Assembly: GCA_002284615.2 (NCBI GenBank)
Contig: MU070162.1
Coordinates: forward strand, 96,491-110,883
Direction of reading: 5' to 3'
Length of the DNA stretch: 14,393 bases
Origin: Dunaliella salina
Lineage: Eukaryota > Chlorophyta > Chlorophyceae > Chlamydomonadales > Dunaliellaceae
Shown: piece after piece, positions 5,700 through 14,393 of the stretch
How the letters are laid out: each line of letters opens with the position of its first letter
Numbering within the stretch: the first letter of the stretch is position 1
Translations under genes and position numbers: made by a program
Notes under the pieces: model-generated
Database searches by the model: none
What the model saw: the letters and a program-made list of their open reading frames with translations, nothing else
What the model was told of the DNA's origin: nothing

Positions 5700-8600
5700 C
5701 TGCATCCAAGGACATGAAAAAGTAGTGTACAAGCTTACCGGACCATGCCTGGATGGTGGCATACATGCAACATGTGCCGATATTTCAGGGTAATTAGCAC
5801 TGATCATTCCTTACACTTGAAATCCTGGGAGCCACCGACAAATGGTCCGCAGTTGCACATGAAATTACACATGAAATTAAACCGGATGCTGTGCACGAGA
5901 GTAGTCATGATCGTACCGCTTCCCAATGGCTCCTGGGAGTCACTGCACACCGGAGCCTGCTTGACCGAAGGTTGCAGCAGTGCAAGCCCCTGCAGGAAAG
6001 CATGAAATGGATAGAAACACTCAGCTCCTTGTCCTTGCAGCTGCTCTTCTTGACTTTTTAAAGCCCCACTGTAAAAAAGTTAGCTCCTTTATGCTGTCCT
6101 CAGGTGTCGCACCCGGTGTCATGAACATCAATCAAGCAGCAGCAAGGGTCCCCAGTTATGACAAGATTGGTTGCATTGACCTATGGGGACAATCAAATCT
6201 GCTCCCACCTAAGTGTACACCACCTAACTGTACACAACATCCAGCCCAGCTCCACGCTCCCCGGCTGAGCTTACCCGGTCCAGGCTCCTTTTGGAGTGGT
6301 TGTAGGTGTACAGCTTGTTGGCCTCGTCCCTGCAAGCACAGAAAAGAGAGTGATAAACTAAGCAAAATTTCAAAGGAGCACCTTGTAGCGATGTCCGCTG
6401 TCAACCATTCAAGGACGCATTCAGCATAACCGTTGTGACAAGGGAAAGTAATGCAAGCAATTTCCCCCGTGCAGAATTGCAGTGCGAAGCTGCTCTTTTA
6501 TCGTTGGAGCCTGATGACGTGAACATCTGAGCTATGCCTGCCACAGGAACTCACTTGGGCACTCCGAGGAAAGCACGCTGGATGCGCTGCCCAATGTCGT
6601 CTGTCTCCTCCATGTTCCTGTGGCACGCAACATGGTCATAGCATGCATGATCAGCTAGACACTTTCTGGTACCACTTGCTTGTGTTCACCCTGCTGGTAC
6701 TGTAGCATGTTGTCGCTCGCTTATCATTGTTTTAGATTGAATGCAATTGCTGCCCTGTCCCAGCTTTTGATGCACAAGCGAAAAGAAATTGCATGCGTTC
6801 AATAGTTGTGCGTGCACACATGCATTCCTACTTGTGCACGATCAGGGATGCCCAGAGCTCTTAATTAAAAAAGACCCCCCTTGCCTTTTGAACCGTAAAC
6901 TTACCATTCCACAACATTGGGCAGGCCTCTGGCTTCAATGCTGGGGATGGGGAGGCAAAGGTTCAAAAACTGCAGCCCATCATCCTCTGCATGGAGGGCG
7001 TACAGCAGTAGCAGTCAGGGCACTAGACCATGTACGTATCCTTTCCTCTGCAACACTGGCAGCAAAAAAAAAAGAGGGCAAAAAACGATACAACCCAAAG
7101 CACAGGATGCCGGTATGCCTATGACTCAAGAGAAATTATGCCAAAAGAAGAAAATCCTTTTATCAGTTAGATATGCATGCCATGCATGCCACAGCAAACA
7201 GTGGCGCAACCAACACAGGCAAGGTTGCCAGGCCTTTTTTGGTGGTTAGAAGAGGAGACAATCATCAGTAAGACGGTACTCATTTAGAAGGCTGGGCCCT
7301 CGTCCTTACCTACATGGTAGCCAACACCCCCCATGTAGCCAGCCAAGTACAGGATGGGCCTGGTGGGAGTCACTCCAAGCACCGGGTAATGAAACCCCAG
7401 GATGTCATCAGGGATCAGAGCAGCAATTAGGGACTCCACAGATCGCCTGCAGTGCGAACGAGTTGACGCACTGACCTTAGCAGCATTGGTCATGAGCTCT
7501 TGATGGCTTCAATACAATAACTGCCAGTGGAGAAGTCCAGGCCTCACCCACACAACTGCCCCCATTTCTTGCACAATAATAATATTAAATGAGCAGACTG
7601 TGAACAAGACTTCAGGATGGTTTCTTGATCCATTCCAAGATAATAGAAACAATCCAATACCCACAAGAGACACCTGAAAGCTAAGAATGCCAAGTTCTTG
7701 TACTCAGTACAAATGTTGCAGGCCTTGTAAAATGGGGGGGCTGAAACTTTGAGTCATGTTTCATACAGAGGAAGGGAAGCACGTGCGTTCAGGCACACTA
7801 AAAGAGCTCTCTGCAAGGCCAATTGCAGTCTACCCATATTCACGACCGTGAGCAACTGTGTCAAATAATTGGTGATGTTTTTCAAAGGCGCAGGAACATT
7901 GTTCAGTGGAACCCTCAAGATATTATTCAGCCCAGCACATCCTGTAAGCAGCCAACAACTCCCAGACTATGGGGTTGGATCGAACATGGTGACATAACAA
8001 TGTGGCAAAACAGCACAGAGCAGTGCAGCAGCTGGTGAAAGACGCATGGATGCCTGTTCTTTTTTCTTTTAAGCAAAGCATGACTTCCTCATGGAGTTGC
8101 TTGAGTTTGCCCTTGCAACTGAGGTGCAATTGAAGCTACACAATTCTCTCCCTGGCAAACCTAAGGGATTGAAGAAATGAAGTTTGAGAGCAACAGAAGA
8201 CATAATCAAATCAGTCAGAGCTGGTGAATCCCAGCTCCGCGACAGGGCTGTGGTGTCACAGGATTCACAGCCTGAGGGTTGGTGGCAAGGATGGTTTCAT
8301 ATTGCCTTTTCCATATTCCAACACCTCCCCTTTTGTTCCAATACATCAAAAGGGGTTGATGATGAAGACCCCAACCTTGTCTTCGGGCGGCGCTTGATCT
8401 CAGGTGAGCTCTTGTCCCCGAAGAGAATAAAGCAAATTGAGTGTGCAGATCAACTCTACGTGATGTGCATGACTTTTCTGCATCCACAGAAGTTAAAATC
8501 TGGCAAGGTGAGCTGAGGCCCCCCCTTCAAGTACTCAAGGCTGAAATTGGCCGTCTCTTGTGTACTTAGTGCCAGACTGTGTTTTTCCCGTAACAGGCCT

Positions 8601-9945
8601 CCAATTTTGATTCCCTGGTCCGGTGTATCAAGCCTGATTCATTGGTAAGAGTATGAAGAGTAAATATAGGTCCAAAATGCAGCACTCTGACCATAAGCAC
8701 ACCTGGCCGGAGTAATTGATACAATCAGCGTAATCAGGTAAGCACACCATCTGGCCACAATCCAAGCAATGAGTTCCAGAAGGTAAACTACTATCTGCCA
8801 TGCACACCCTGCCAACTTTGGGGGCTCAGGTGCGAATGTATGCGCTCCTGGGGCTCCGTCAAAGCTGAGATTTATCTACAAGTGATCTAGATACTATGTT
8901 CCCAACCTGGCCTTGACACCACTGCGTAACTGATGACACCTGAAGACCAAAATCTTACACGCTTCCACCATGGAATTAAATATATGGGCAAACTTGAACA
9001 TAAAATTGGTCACGCAGAACCTTGCTTTCTTGCCATTTTCCTGCCATGATTCTGGTAGAGTACGCTACCCCAAGTCCCCCAAAACAAGTTCCTGATGAAG
9101 TGCCTCACCATCCGCACTTGTCAGGCACCTCAGGAAGTGCCTTCCTGAGGGCCCCTTTTTGGCAGGAATTTTGCATGGAGCGATGATGTCCGCTCTTTTC
9201 AATGACCCAAACGTGCAATTGAATTCAAGATTCTTTTGAGCTCAAGGCATGCTGTTGCAAAAAAGGCCTTCCAGCTAAGCATTTTTGGTCCTATCAAACA
9301 AGAGAAAAGCAAGCATATGAAGCTTGATAAAGCTATCATCAAACCTTTTGTTTGCGGAAGGTAGAATTGCTCCCGAGCTCAAAAGCACACCCCACAGGAA
9401 AAAAATCAAAGGATTTAGGCAAAAGTTATGCAGAACATGCTCATCTTCAACAGCTTCCTTTCCCAATGGAGAAAATATTAAAAGGATTTTGCCCCTGGAG
9501 CAGACCTGTGAGCACCATCGCCATCTTGGCTTTCAGTTCGTGCTTTGGTCTTATGCCCTCATCTTTTTGTGCTTGTGTCAGGGCTCATCAAAACAAAGGA
9601 GCTTCCTGCACTTGGAAGATCCAAAGCAGTGCGTCACACATCTTCTTCCCATGAGCCCCCCATTTCTTTCTACTTGCCCTTTTCTTCTTCTGTATGCCCC
9701 TTGGAGAAGCAATGAAGCTCCATGCCATTTGAGCATCCCCTCTCTTTTCCCTGGATTCATTGGCAAATCCTGCGCATTGTGCAAACCCTCACTGGTTTGT
9801 CTTACAAAATCTGACCTGATTGCAGGCAGGTGACCCAGCTCTCCGTAAAGGTCGAGGTCCTTGATATAGTACCCTGACCAAGATGGGTCCTTTTTGCTGC
9901 CTCTCTTTGCCCAGGCATCCAGGAAGCTCAGAATTGTGCCCCCAC
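5533..9945 (-). CDS. JmjC-domain protein (Fe(II)/2-oxoglutarate dioxygenase, demethylase-like), spliced
   Basis: Seven minus-strand exons (9816-9945, 7310-7446, 6905-6986, 6555-6617, 6275-6329, 5815-5989, 5533-5699) have AG acceptors and GT donors and join with matching phases at every junction to a TGA at 5533-5535. The product contains YYIKDLDLYG and a GVTPTRPILYLAGY strand. HVEDDGLQFLN follows, with the same H-x-E-D...L...N spacing as KDM4/KDM5-type JmjC enzymes; H and E bind Fe(II). Near the end, HSVVAAGGWGRISCNFA matches the second-iron-His strand (HSG...NFA). The family oxidises methyl-lysine or other side chains, usually in the nucleus. The N-terminus is incomplete. It is unusual in having an insertion-rich middle and about 140 residues between the two His motifs. 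Confidence 0.85.
5815..5989 (-). CDS. JmjC gene exon with VHSIRF and Cys-rich stretch
   Basis: 175 nt after TTCCTGCAG, starting in phase 0 and ending before GTAAGGAA. It encodes GLALLQPSVKQAPVC, then SGTIMTTLVHSIRF, then NFMCNFMCNCGPFVGG. NFMCNFMC comes from a 12-bp tandem repeat at 5856-5879. If the donor were skipped, the frame would end three codons later. VHS is a competing candidate for the second iron His. Confidence 0.72.
5856..5879 (+). repeat. 2 x 12-bp tandem repeat inside an exon
   Basis: CACATGAAATTA twice in succession. On the coding strand it gives NFMC twice. Confidence 0.9.
6275..6329 (-). CDS. JmjC gene exon
   Basis: 55 nt after GTGCTTGCAG, ending before GTAAGCTC. It completes a Lys codon and encodes DEANKLYTYNHSKRSLDR. 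The aromatic-rich YTYNHSK block falls where lysine demethylases have an F-L-R-H-K block. Confidence 0.82.
6555..6617 (-). CDS. JmjC gene exon
   Basis: 63 nt after GTGCCACAG, ending before GTGAGTTCC. It completes a Trp codon with the previous exon and encodes NMEETDDIGQRIQRAFLGVP, a helix-like segment where JmjC enzymes have the PPE...L..LF helix. Confidence 0.82.
6905..6986 (-). CDS. JmjC gene exon: second half of HxED
   Basis: 82 nt after CCATGCAG, ending before GTAAGTTT. Its first two bases AG complete a GAG (Glu) codon, giving HVED across the junction. It continues DDGLQFLNLCLPIPS and LPNVVE. The Asn at +10 from the His matches the conserved Asn of KDM4-type JmjC sites. Confidence 0.87.
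7310..7446 (-). CDS. JmjC gene exon: strand before and first half of HxE
   Basis: 137 nt from CACTGCAG to a GTAAGG donor. It encodes RSVESLIAALIPDDILGFHY, then PVLGVTPTRPILYLAGYMGG, then VGYHV plus one base of the next codon. The His in GYHV is the proposed first iron ligand. The split codon is completed as Glu by the next exon. Confidence 0.88.
7447..9815 (-). other. large intron of the JmjC gene (~2.37 kb)
   Basis: It lies between exons with matching phases. It may hide a further small exon. I see coding-like scraps on both strands around 8345-8500 but none with a complete set of signals and phase. A 10-bp-stem hairpin lies at 9128-9150. A 169-codon plus-strand open frame (9324-9833) runs antisense into the exon boundary and has no recognisable domain. 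Confidence 0.55.
9128..9150. repeat. perfect hairpin, 10-bp stem, 3-nt loop
   Basis: CCTCAGGAAG, loop TGC, CTTCCTGAGG, inside the large JmjC intron. Role unknown. Confidence 0.85.
9816..9945 (-). CDS. JmjC gene exon: IKDLDLYG region
   Basis: 130 nt, starting in phase 1 after CTTGCAG and ending at ATCAG before GTCAGA. It encodes GGTILSFLDAWAKRG and SWSGYYIKDLDLYGEL. The Y-x-K-D-x-x-L block is typical of the start of the JmjC core. The next exon in transcript order begins at 7446 and completes an Arg codon across a ~2.37-kb intron. Confidence 0.8.
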
Positions 9946-11214
9946 CTGCAAGAAGGCAGCAAACTCTTCTTTAAGAATGGTCAGGTCTCCAGGATTGCTC
10001 TCAGCAGTGTGATGATGTTTGGTGGCAGCACTAAGCAGCTGCTACAAATACTGATCATTTACAAGCAAGAGTCAAGCTTGACAAGTGGGGAAGTGCTGCA
10101 AGCAACGCTGAAAGTTCGGCAAAAGCAGTCTCCAACTGACTGAGTTCATTGCAACTTCCTTGCTTTGTTGCAAGTGCCACTACACCTATGACAGACCTTC
10201 AGTATGCCATGATGCATGTGCAAGTGTGAACTGCAGCATGCGTAGCTGCATGTTTGGCTTTGTGCATTGCTGCACACAATATTAGATGCATCGCTGCATG
10301 CGTTACAGCATGCAAGGGTGTTTGCATTGCTGTGTGCTTCACCGCATTCTATGCTTGCCCAGTTTGCTGGAAACATTGCCGCATGCTGTTTTTCAGCAGT
10401 ATACACAGAGATTGCTGCATACATTTGCAACATGATGCATTTCATCCTACATAATGTTTTCTGCGAACATATTGCTCAGCCTGCAAATGCTGAGGGTGAG
10501 CCACGCAAGCGGATCCCCATTGCCCACATTCTCCAGAGGGCATGGATCAGACAGGCCACCATGCACCAGAGACGCACAAGTCTTCAACACTCAGGGGAAA
10601 GGGGTCCTGCTCCTCACTGCACCAGCAAGGCTTGAAAATTTCTTGTCTCCTGTTGCTGTACTCAGGGCACCTTGGCTCAAGCTTGGATTGTAGAGTCCAT
10701 TGCACTTGAAATTATTGAAAGCAGTGAATCATTATCAAGCTGTAATCAGGTGCTGAGCACTCAACTTTCTTCTGTCAGGAAGCTCCTCGGACCCATGTCA
10801 GGTGCCGTTTCGTAGGATTGGGACGGCCAGGCTGGGCTTCCGAGGAACGTCAGCCTCCTATGGTCACAAAACTTATCAAATGGCCTTGCCCTCTGTCCTG
10901 CTTGACAACCCCTACACAAAATCTCAGATTAAACTTATTTGTCATCACGCATGCTCAGTTTGAGGATGGGTGCGATGGGCAAGCCATACTGGCCATCTTC
11001 GGAATGCTCGGCTACCATTAAAGGAAGTTCTAGAGCACTCTGCCCATGGCTTCGTCTGCCCCCCCTGACATGACAGGGTTGCCTATCAGGTTTTAATGCT
11101 TTGCACGACAAGTTCCAGGGCGAGGGATGCAATGGGCGAGCCGGGGCAGCTAAGTGTAAACTCTTGCGGGAAACAAGCAAACCCAGAAGCTCACGCCCCA
11201 CGAGCGGGGCTTAC
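9946..11214 (-). other. probable intron with coding-like scraps
   Basis: Between tentative and firm JmjC exons. It includes short protein-like minus-strand frames near 10800-10860 and 10590-10615 and a plus-strand frame near 10440-10635, none with complete splice and phase support. A degenerate TGCATG-rich repeat lies at about 10200-10440. Confidence 0.4.
10200..10440. repeat. degenerate GCATTGCTGCATG-rich region
   Basis: GCAT(T/C)GC(T/C)GCATG-like motifs recur at irregular 20-40-bp spacing (GTGCATTGCTGCAC, ATGCATCGCTGCATGC, TTGCATTGCTGTGTG, ACATTGCCGCATGC). It looks like an old, decayed tandem repeat. Confidence 0.55.
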
Positions 11215-11247
11215 CAAAAAATACACTCGCTTTCAGCAAGACACAGC
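11215..11247 (-). CDS. tentative small upstream exon of the JmjC gene
   Basis: 33 nt between GAGTACAG and a GTAAGC donor. Read as CVLLKASVFF, it enters and leaves in phase 1, fitting both the exon ending at 11783 and the exon starting at 9945. A PVLLK-like strand before the Y-x-KD block is usual in JmjC proteins. Its small size makes chance agreement possible. Confidence 0.5.
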
Positions 11248-11782
11248 CTGTACTCACATAGCTGCTCATGCCTACACCATATGCCTCATGTGGTCCCCTC
11301 CTAAAATTTTTGGTTTATGTCTCATGCAAGGTTTTGCTGTGCACTTGGCTAATGGCGATGTTCTGTGTGGCCCTGGGGGTGTTTTACACCCATTTCGGCA
11401 AAAGGTAAATTCAAGCTTGCAGCAATTCTGGATGTAGGTCAATTGATCGTGCTGTGGTGTCAAACTCCGTGGGGGCCACTGGGGGAGCATGCTGGTTGGG
11501 AGATCCATCAGGGCCTATGGGGGTGCAGATGGAAGGACTTTCGCCAGCTTGCCCCTACTGCAAGCTGCCGCCCTTAGTTTGGCAAAGTTGCAGGCAAGTA
11601 CAGTGCTTCCAACAAACTTTTGTTGGGCCGAATTGGTGGCCTGTGTTTCAAAAACAGGCACACTGAAACGCTTAGTGAACACATAAATCCAGGCTGCAGA
11701 CACACGAGCACTGAGAGCCATTTCTGTGGCCCAGCCCTAGGCTCTGGATCCAAATGGTTTATGTAATTACTGAGGTGCTTAC

Positions 11783-11871
11783 CGCGCAGATGTGCTGTCA
11801 GGTTGTCAAGGAGGTCGCCCCCATTTAGGCATGTATCGAGCTGCTCCAGCTCCAGTGGGTCTTCCATGCGC
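11783..11871 (-). CDS. tentative upstream exon of the JmjC gene
   Basis: 89 nt with a strong acceptor (GATGTGCAG) and a strong donor (GTAAGC). It encodes RMEDPLELEQLDTCLN and GGDLLDNLTAHLR, a well-formed acidic helical segment. It ends in phase 1, compatible with 11215-11247. An alternative downstream continuation at about 11513 (GPDGSPNQHAPP) is also in phase but meets a stop without a good donor. The preceding exon is not identified with confidence. Confidence 0.6.
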
Positions 11872-12223
11872 CTGCACATCAAAATTCCAAGGAAGTTGGT
11901 CATGAAGGCACAGGAGTGTTGCTTCATTGGGTAGGAGGACCAAAGGGGGCACCCTTATGGAAATGTTTGCCAGATTCTTTCTGGGACTTATGGTGCTTTC
12001 CGCGCCTTCCAATCCAGATGGTCCCAAATTCACTTTTAATTTAGTCATTTACTAGCATCAGCAACGAACATGGTCAATTGGAGGTCAGGCTGCAGAGGTG
12101 TATGAAGCTCATTGAATATTGTTGAGGCCCATGGACTTCATGCTAATTGCGTACATAACACTTTAGATACCTGAAGTTTTTGAAAACAAGTGCTAGTAAA
12201 ACGGAAAATGAAGAGGCCAAAAC
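11872..12223. other. no firm gene; probable intron
   Basis: A minus-strand frame around 11930-12048 (GPSGLEGAESTISPRKN) is protein-like but lacks clear splice sites. Confidence 0.4.
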
Positions 12224-12322
12224 CTTGCTCATCAAAAGCGGATTTCTTCCTCTTTACAGGACTCTCCTGGGAGATATGGCCATTGGAAGTCTCCAAGGGG
12301 CTCAGCTGAAGCCTAAACTTGC
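12224..12322 (-). CDS. tentative exon, basic NLS-like segment
   Basis: 99 nt from AAATGCAG to GAGCAAG before GTTTTG. It encodes KFRLQLSPLETSNGH and ESPVKRKKSAFDEQ; PVKRKK resembles a monopartite nuclear signal. It ends in phase 1, which does not join directly to the 11871 exon (needs phase 2), so either an exon is missing between them or this is not an exon. Confidence 0.35.
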
Positions 12323-12450
12323 CTGCATTTTGCATGCTCCCCGCAAACTGAACTAACTGTTCCCCAGCTTTAGTTCCTCATGTAGCATTGAGATTTTAAA
12401 GCAGGCAGGAGCAGGGCACAGCAGAAAACCTGATTTCCACTTCCAAACCG

Positions 12451-12601
12451 GTACATTTGACCAACCACTGCACCAATAGGGCGCTTTGTAGTGCTTCGGG
12501 GTCCTTGTAGCAAAGGAATATCATTTAAGAAATGGAGTGAAAAGACCCAGTTGTCATGTGGTGATTTCAGCCATTTCCCAAAAAAAGCGCAAATTTGGGG
12601 T
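12451..12601 (+). repeat. second, diverged copy of part of the 650-bp element
   Basis: It aligns with about 2735-2885 of the element at 2541-3190. Shared blocks are GTCCTTGTA, AATATCATT, TGGAGTGAAAAGACCCAG and ATTTCAGCCATTT, in the same order and orientation with small gaps. No matching termini or target duplication are visible around it, so it is a fragment or a related family member. Confidence 0.8.
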
Positions 12602-13261
12602 CTACATGTCCCATGTAAGCTTTAGTCCTGTCTATCTATGTACAGAGGGTGACTTGCACCTATTTGAGCGTATGTGCTCTGGTAGCCTGTGACGCCAGCC
12701 AGAGCTATAAGTTGTCCAACCAGATGAAGCAGACGTGAGTGGGCACCCAGAAAAAGCAAAAGATTAGTATATTTGGGCACGCTTTGATGGACCCCTCTGC
12801 CGAGTCCCCTCTTTCACAAGAAAGATCTTTTGGAGATATCCCTCTCCTGGGTCACTGCAGTGCAGCGTAAAGGGTGCACAGAAAGGGAAAAAAAAACCTC
12901 GGATGTTTTCTTGGTGTTTGAGCCAGGAAGAGGTCACGCAATAATAATGCACAACGAGTAAACCTGCTTAGCTGCTACAAGGTGTGCAACAACTCTGGAA
13001 TGGAAAAATAAAAAACAAAAGTGGACATATATTGAGATCTTCTTTCAATACAATATGGTAAACAAATGCATCATGTTTAAGCCAATGTAATAATACAACT
13101 ACAGTAACATGACTAGGGTACGACAGGTAATATTACTTGAAAAAAAAAAGGCATCATGTAATCAATTACATAATGTCATTCACTATGTAATACACCTTCA
13201 AGCCATTTTTCTGACATGGGGTAAGTGCACATATGGTTTTTCAACCCCTGGAACCGGTTGG
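12602..13261. other. no gene recognised
   Basis: AT-rich with A-runs. I found no supported coding frame on either strand; it may be intron or intergenic. Confidence 0.5.
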
Positions 13262-13369
13262 TCAAGTCAACACAAAGAAATTATGAGCACAGCATCCTCT
13301 ACTTGAGGAATCTAGTTGATTTACACCTTCCATCCTGAAAATGCAATGACACTGTCCAACTTTCCACAA

Positions 13370-13477
13370 TGTTGTCCAGTTCATACTAAACATTAGCTGG
13401 AGCAAAAAAGTGAACTGTTTTGTTGCACTCCTTGCTTCTGCTGACTTCATGAATGGGATCTCAGCGGTGATGACAGA
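13370..13477 (-). CDS. tentative exon (SVITAEIPFMKSAEAR)
   Basis: It follows GAGGCTGCAG on the minus strand. The reading SVITAEIPFMKSAEAR then TKQFTFLLQLMF is protein-like and open to 13262. The 3' border is estimated because no clear donor was found. No family recognised. Confidence 0.3.
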
Positions 13478-13530
13478 CTGCAGCCTCACAATCTCCCCGC
13501 AGACTTAGGGGCTCACTATGTGCTCCTTCA

Positions 13531-13749
13531 TTGAAGCACTGCCCTGCGCTGCTTGTGCTGAGGGCCATCATCCTGCTCCTGCTCAAGGTTGATTACTTCC
13601 ACCTCTGCTGGAAGAGGCTTCTTGCATGAGCTGTCATGCTGCTTAATACTCTGCCAGAGGTGACTTGCACTCAAGTACTGCTTGCATACTTTGCATTGCC
13701 GCACGCAAGGGCTCAAGTGCAGCTCAGAGGCAATAACTAAGAAAGTCAA
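13531..13749 (-). CDS. C2HC zinc-finger-like frame
   Basis: The minus strand reads IASELHLSPCVRQCKVCKQY, then LSASHLWQSIKQHDSSC, then an acidic/Gln tail (EVEVINLEQEQDDG) and a stop. Spacing is C-x2-C-x15-H-x3-C, compatible with a zinc-binding finger of the kind found in DNA-binding or transposon-derived proteins. Just upstream, another minus-strand frame (13754-13840: LRHNLTPEEG, KTKDVVKNKG) is equally protein-like and ends one base out of phase at a GGG run. The two could be one gene with a frameshift or sequencing error, or two exons. This may be the 5' end of the JmjC transcription unit or a separate gene. Confidence 0.4.
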
Positions 13750-13841
13750 CCCTTGTTCTTCACTACATCCTTTGTCTTGCCCTCAAGGTGCCTATTGCCC
13801 TCCTCAGGGGTGAGATTGTGCCTCAAGATTGGCAGCTTCCC

Positions 13842-14304
13842 CGTCATCACCTTTGTCAAAGAAAGACATGTGCCTCATTATTTTGGTCAACTACTCTGCA
13901 CTGTCTGTCTGAGTTTCCTGCACTCAGAGGTCAGAGCTGAGTTCAGGCTATGAATTTCACGAAGAATAATATTACGCAAGGGGTCATGTGACACTACGGA
14001 TTTCATTGCGTATCATTGTGTACGTATTACGTACTATAACGTGCCCATGTTGTAAATACTATAACAATATCATTCAGCCCTCGGTGCAATGTAACATTTT
14101 TCCGGTACGCCAATCTTGTTTGCTGATGCTGGACCTGTGAGCATCCTCATTCATTTGTGGTGAAGAAGGGGTACAACATCATTGCCATGTTTACGACAAA
14201 GAAAAAGCTGCAGCCTTGTGTGCTCATCACCATTGTCACCTAACAGTCAACCAAATGCCACCTAAGAGTGAAAGCCTGCAAAGGCTCTGTGTTGTGGAAG
14301 CCCT
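13842..14304. other. no gene recognised
   Basis: Apart from the palindrome at 14020-14034, I see no supported coding frame or RNA gene. Confidence 0.5.
14020..14034. repeat. 15-bp perfect palindrome
   Basis: GTACGTA-T-TACGTAC in an AT-rich stretch with ACTATAAC nearby twice. Confidence 0.85.
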
Positions 14305-14319
14305 TGTGTGTGTGTGTGG

Positions 14320-14375
<56 letters not shown>

Positions 14376-14393
14376 TGTGTGTGTGTGTGTGTG
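14305..14393. repeat. (GT)n array with 25-bp higher-order period
   Basis: GT array interrupted by GG at 14318, 14343 and 14368, exactly 25 bp apart. It is the complement of the CA array that opens the window. Confidence 0.95.

Noticed and set aside
8345..8516. Plus-strand exon (GVDDEDPNLVFGRRLISG) with a good GTGAGC donor
   Set aside because: Protein-like and with a strong donor, but the acceptor is weak and no neighbouring plus-strand exon fits. The opposite strand is also open, so it could be antisense chance within the JmjC intron.
10454..10635. Plus-strand frame with EGEPRKRIPIAHILQRAW as an independent gene
   Set aside because: Looks protein-like but has no start context, splice partner or recognisable domain, and the minus strand has a competing protein-like frame in the same place.
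11413..11513. Extra JmjC exon (GPDGSPNQHAPP...)
   Set aside because: In phase with the exon ending at 11783 but runs to a stop with no usable donor. The 11215-11247 exon gives a better continuation into the JmjC core.
13528..13749. Assigning the C2HC finger to the JmjC gene as its N-terminal domain
   Set aside because: Some JmjC proteins do carry zinc fingers, but about 1.7 kb with no confident connecting exons separates them and phases could not be linked.
14020..14034. Palindrome containing TATTAC as a CRESS replication origin stem-loop
   Set aside because: The conserved nonamer NANTATTAC is not matched (ACGTATTAC has C at position 2), the palindrome has only a one-base centre rather than a nonamer loop, and it lies over 10 kb from the viral segment.

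Overview
This window looks like nuclear DNA of a eukaryotic microalga, most likely a green alga. The evidence is many short GT-AG introns with TGCAG-type acceptors, Gln/Ala-rich low-complexity coding sequence, long (CA)n and (TA)n arrays, (CTG)n, and short non-autonomous transposons. Nothing bacterial is present: no operons, no dense ORFs. The species cannot be named from sequence alone. The window starts and ends in dinucleotide repeat and has a 3-base N gap at 3659-3661, so it is probably a draft-assembly contig.

Region 1 (1-3660) contains an endogenous, decayed capsid gene of a circular Rep-encoding ssDNA virus (CRESS-DNA virus) on the minus strand. It begins with an ATG at 3435 and a basic N-terminus, and runs toward 909. 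Two insertions break it: a 650-bp element (2541-3190) with hAT-like termini and a clear 9-bp target duplication, and a ~725-bp element (1537-2262) with perfect 27-bp terminal inverted repeats. It also has a frameshift near 1375-1395 and has lost its stop codon, running into a microsatellite. Dinucleotide arrays flank the viral segment on both sides, and no Rep gene is present.

Region 2 (3662-5300) holds minus-strand coding-like pieces: a long Gln-rich exon running into the N gap, a possible CPCxxC...H zinc-finger exon, and a tandem 121-bp duplication that keeps the same reading frame in both copies.

Region 3 (5533-about 11871) is a spliced minus-strand gene for a JmjC-domain protein (Fe(II)/2-oxoglutarate dioxygenase, lysine-demethylase-like). 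Seven exons join with matching intron phases. The HxE iron-binding motif is created across a splice junction, and a second-His motif lies in the last exon. Two further upstream exons fit in phase. The large introns contain repeats and no convincing separate genes.

Region 4 (11872-14393) has scattered minus-strand exon-like pieces, including a C2HC zinc finger with an apparent one-base frame slip. It also has a diverged second copy of part of the 650-bp element and a terminal (GT)n array with a 25-bp higher-order period. These pieces may be the 5' part of the JmjC gene or a separate gene.
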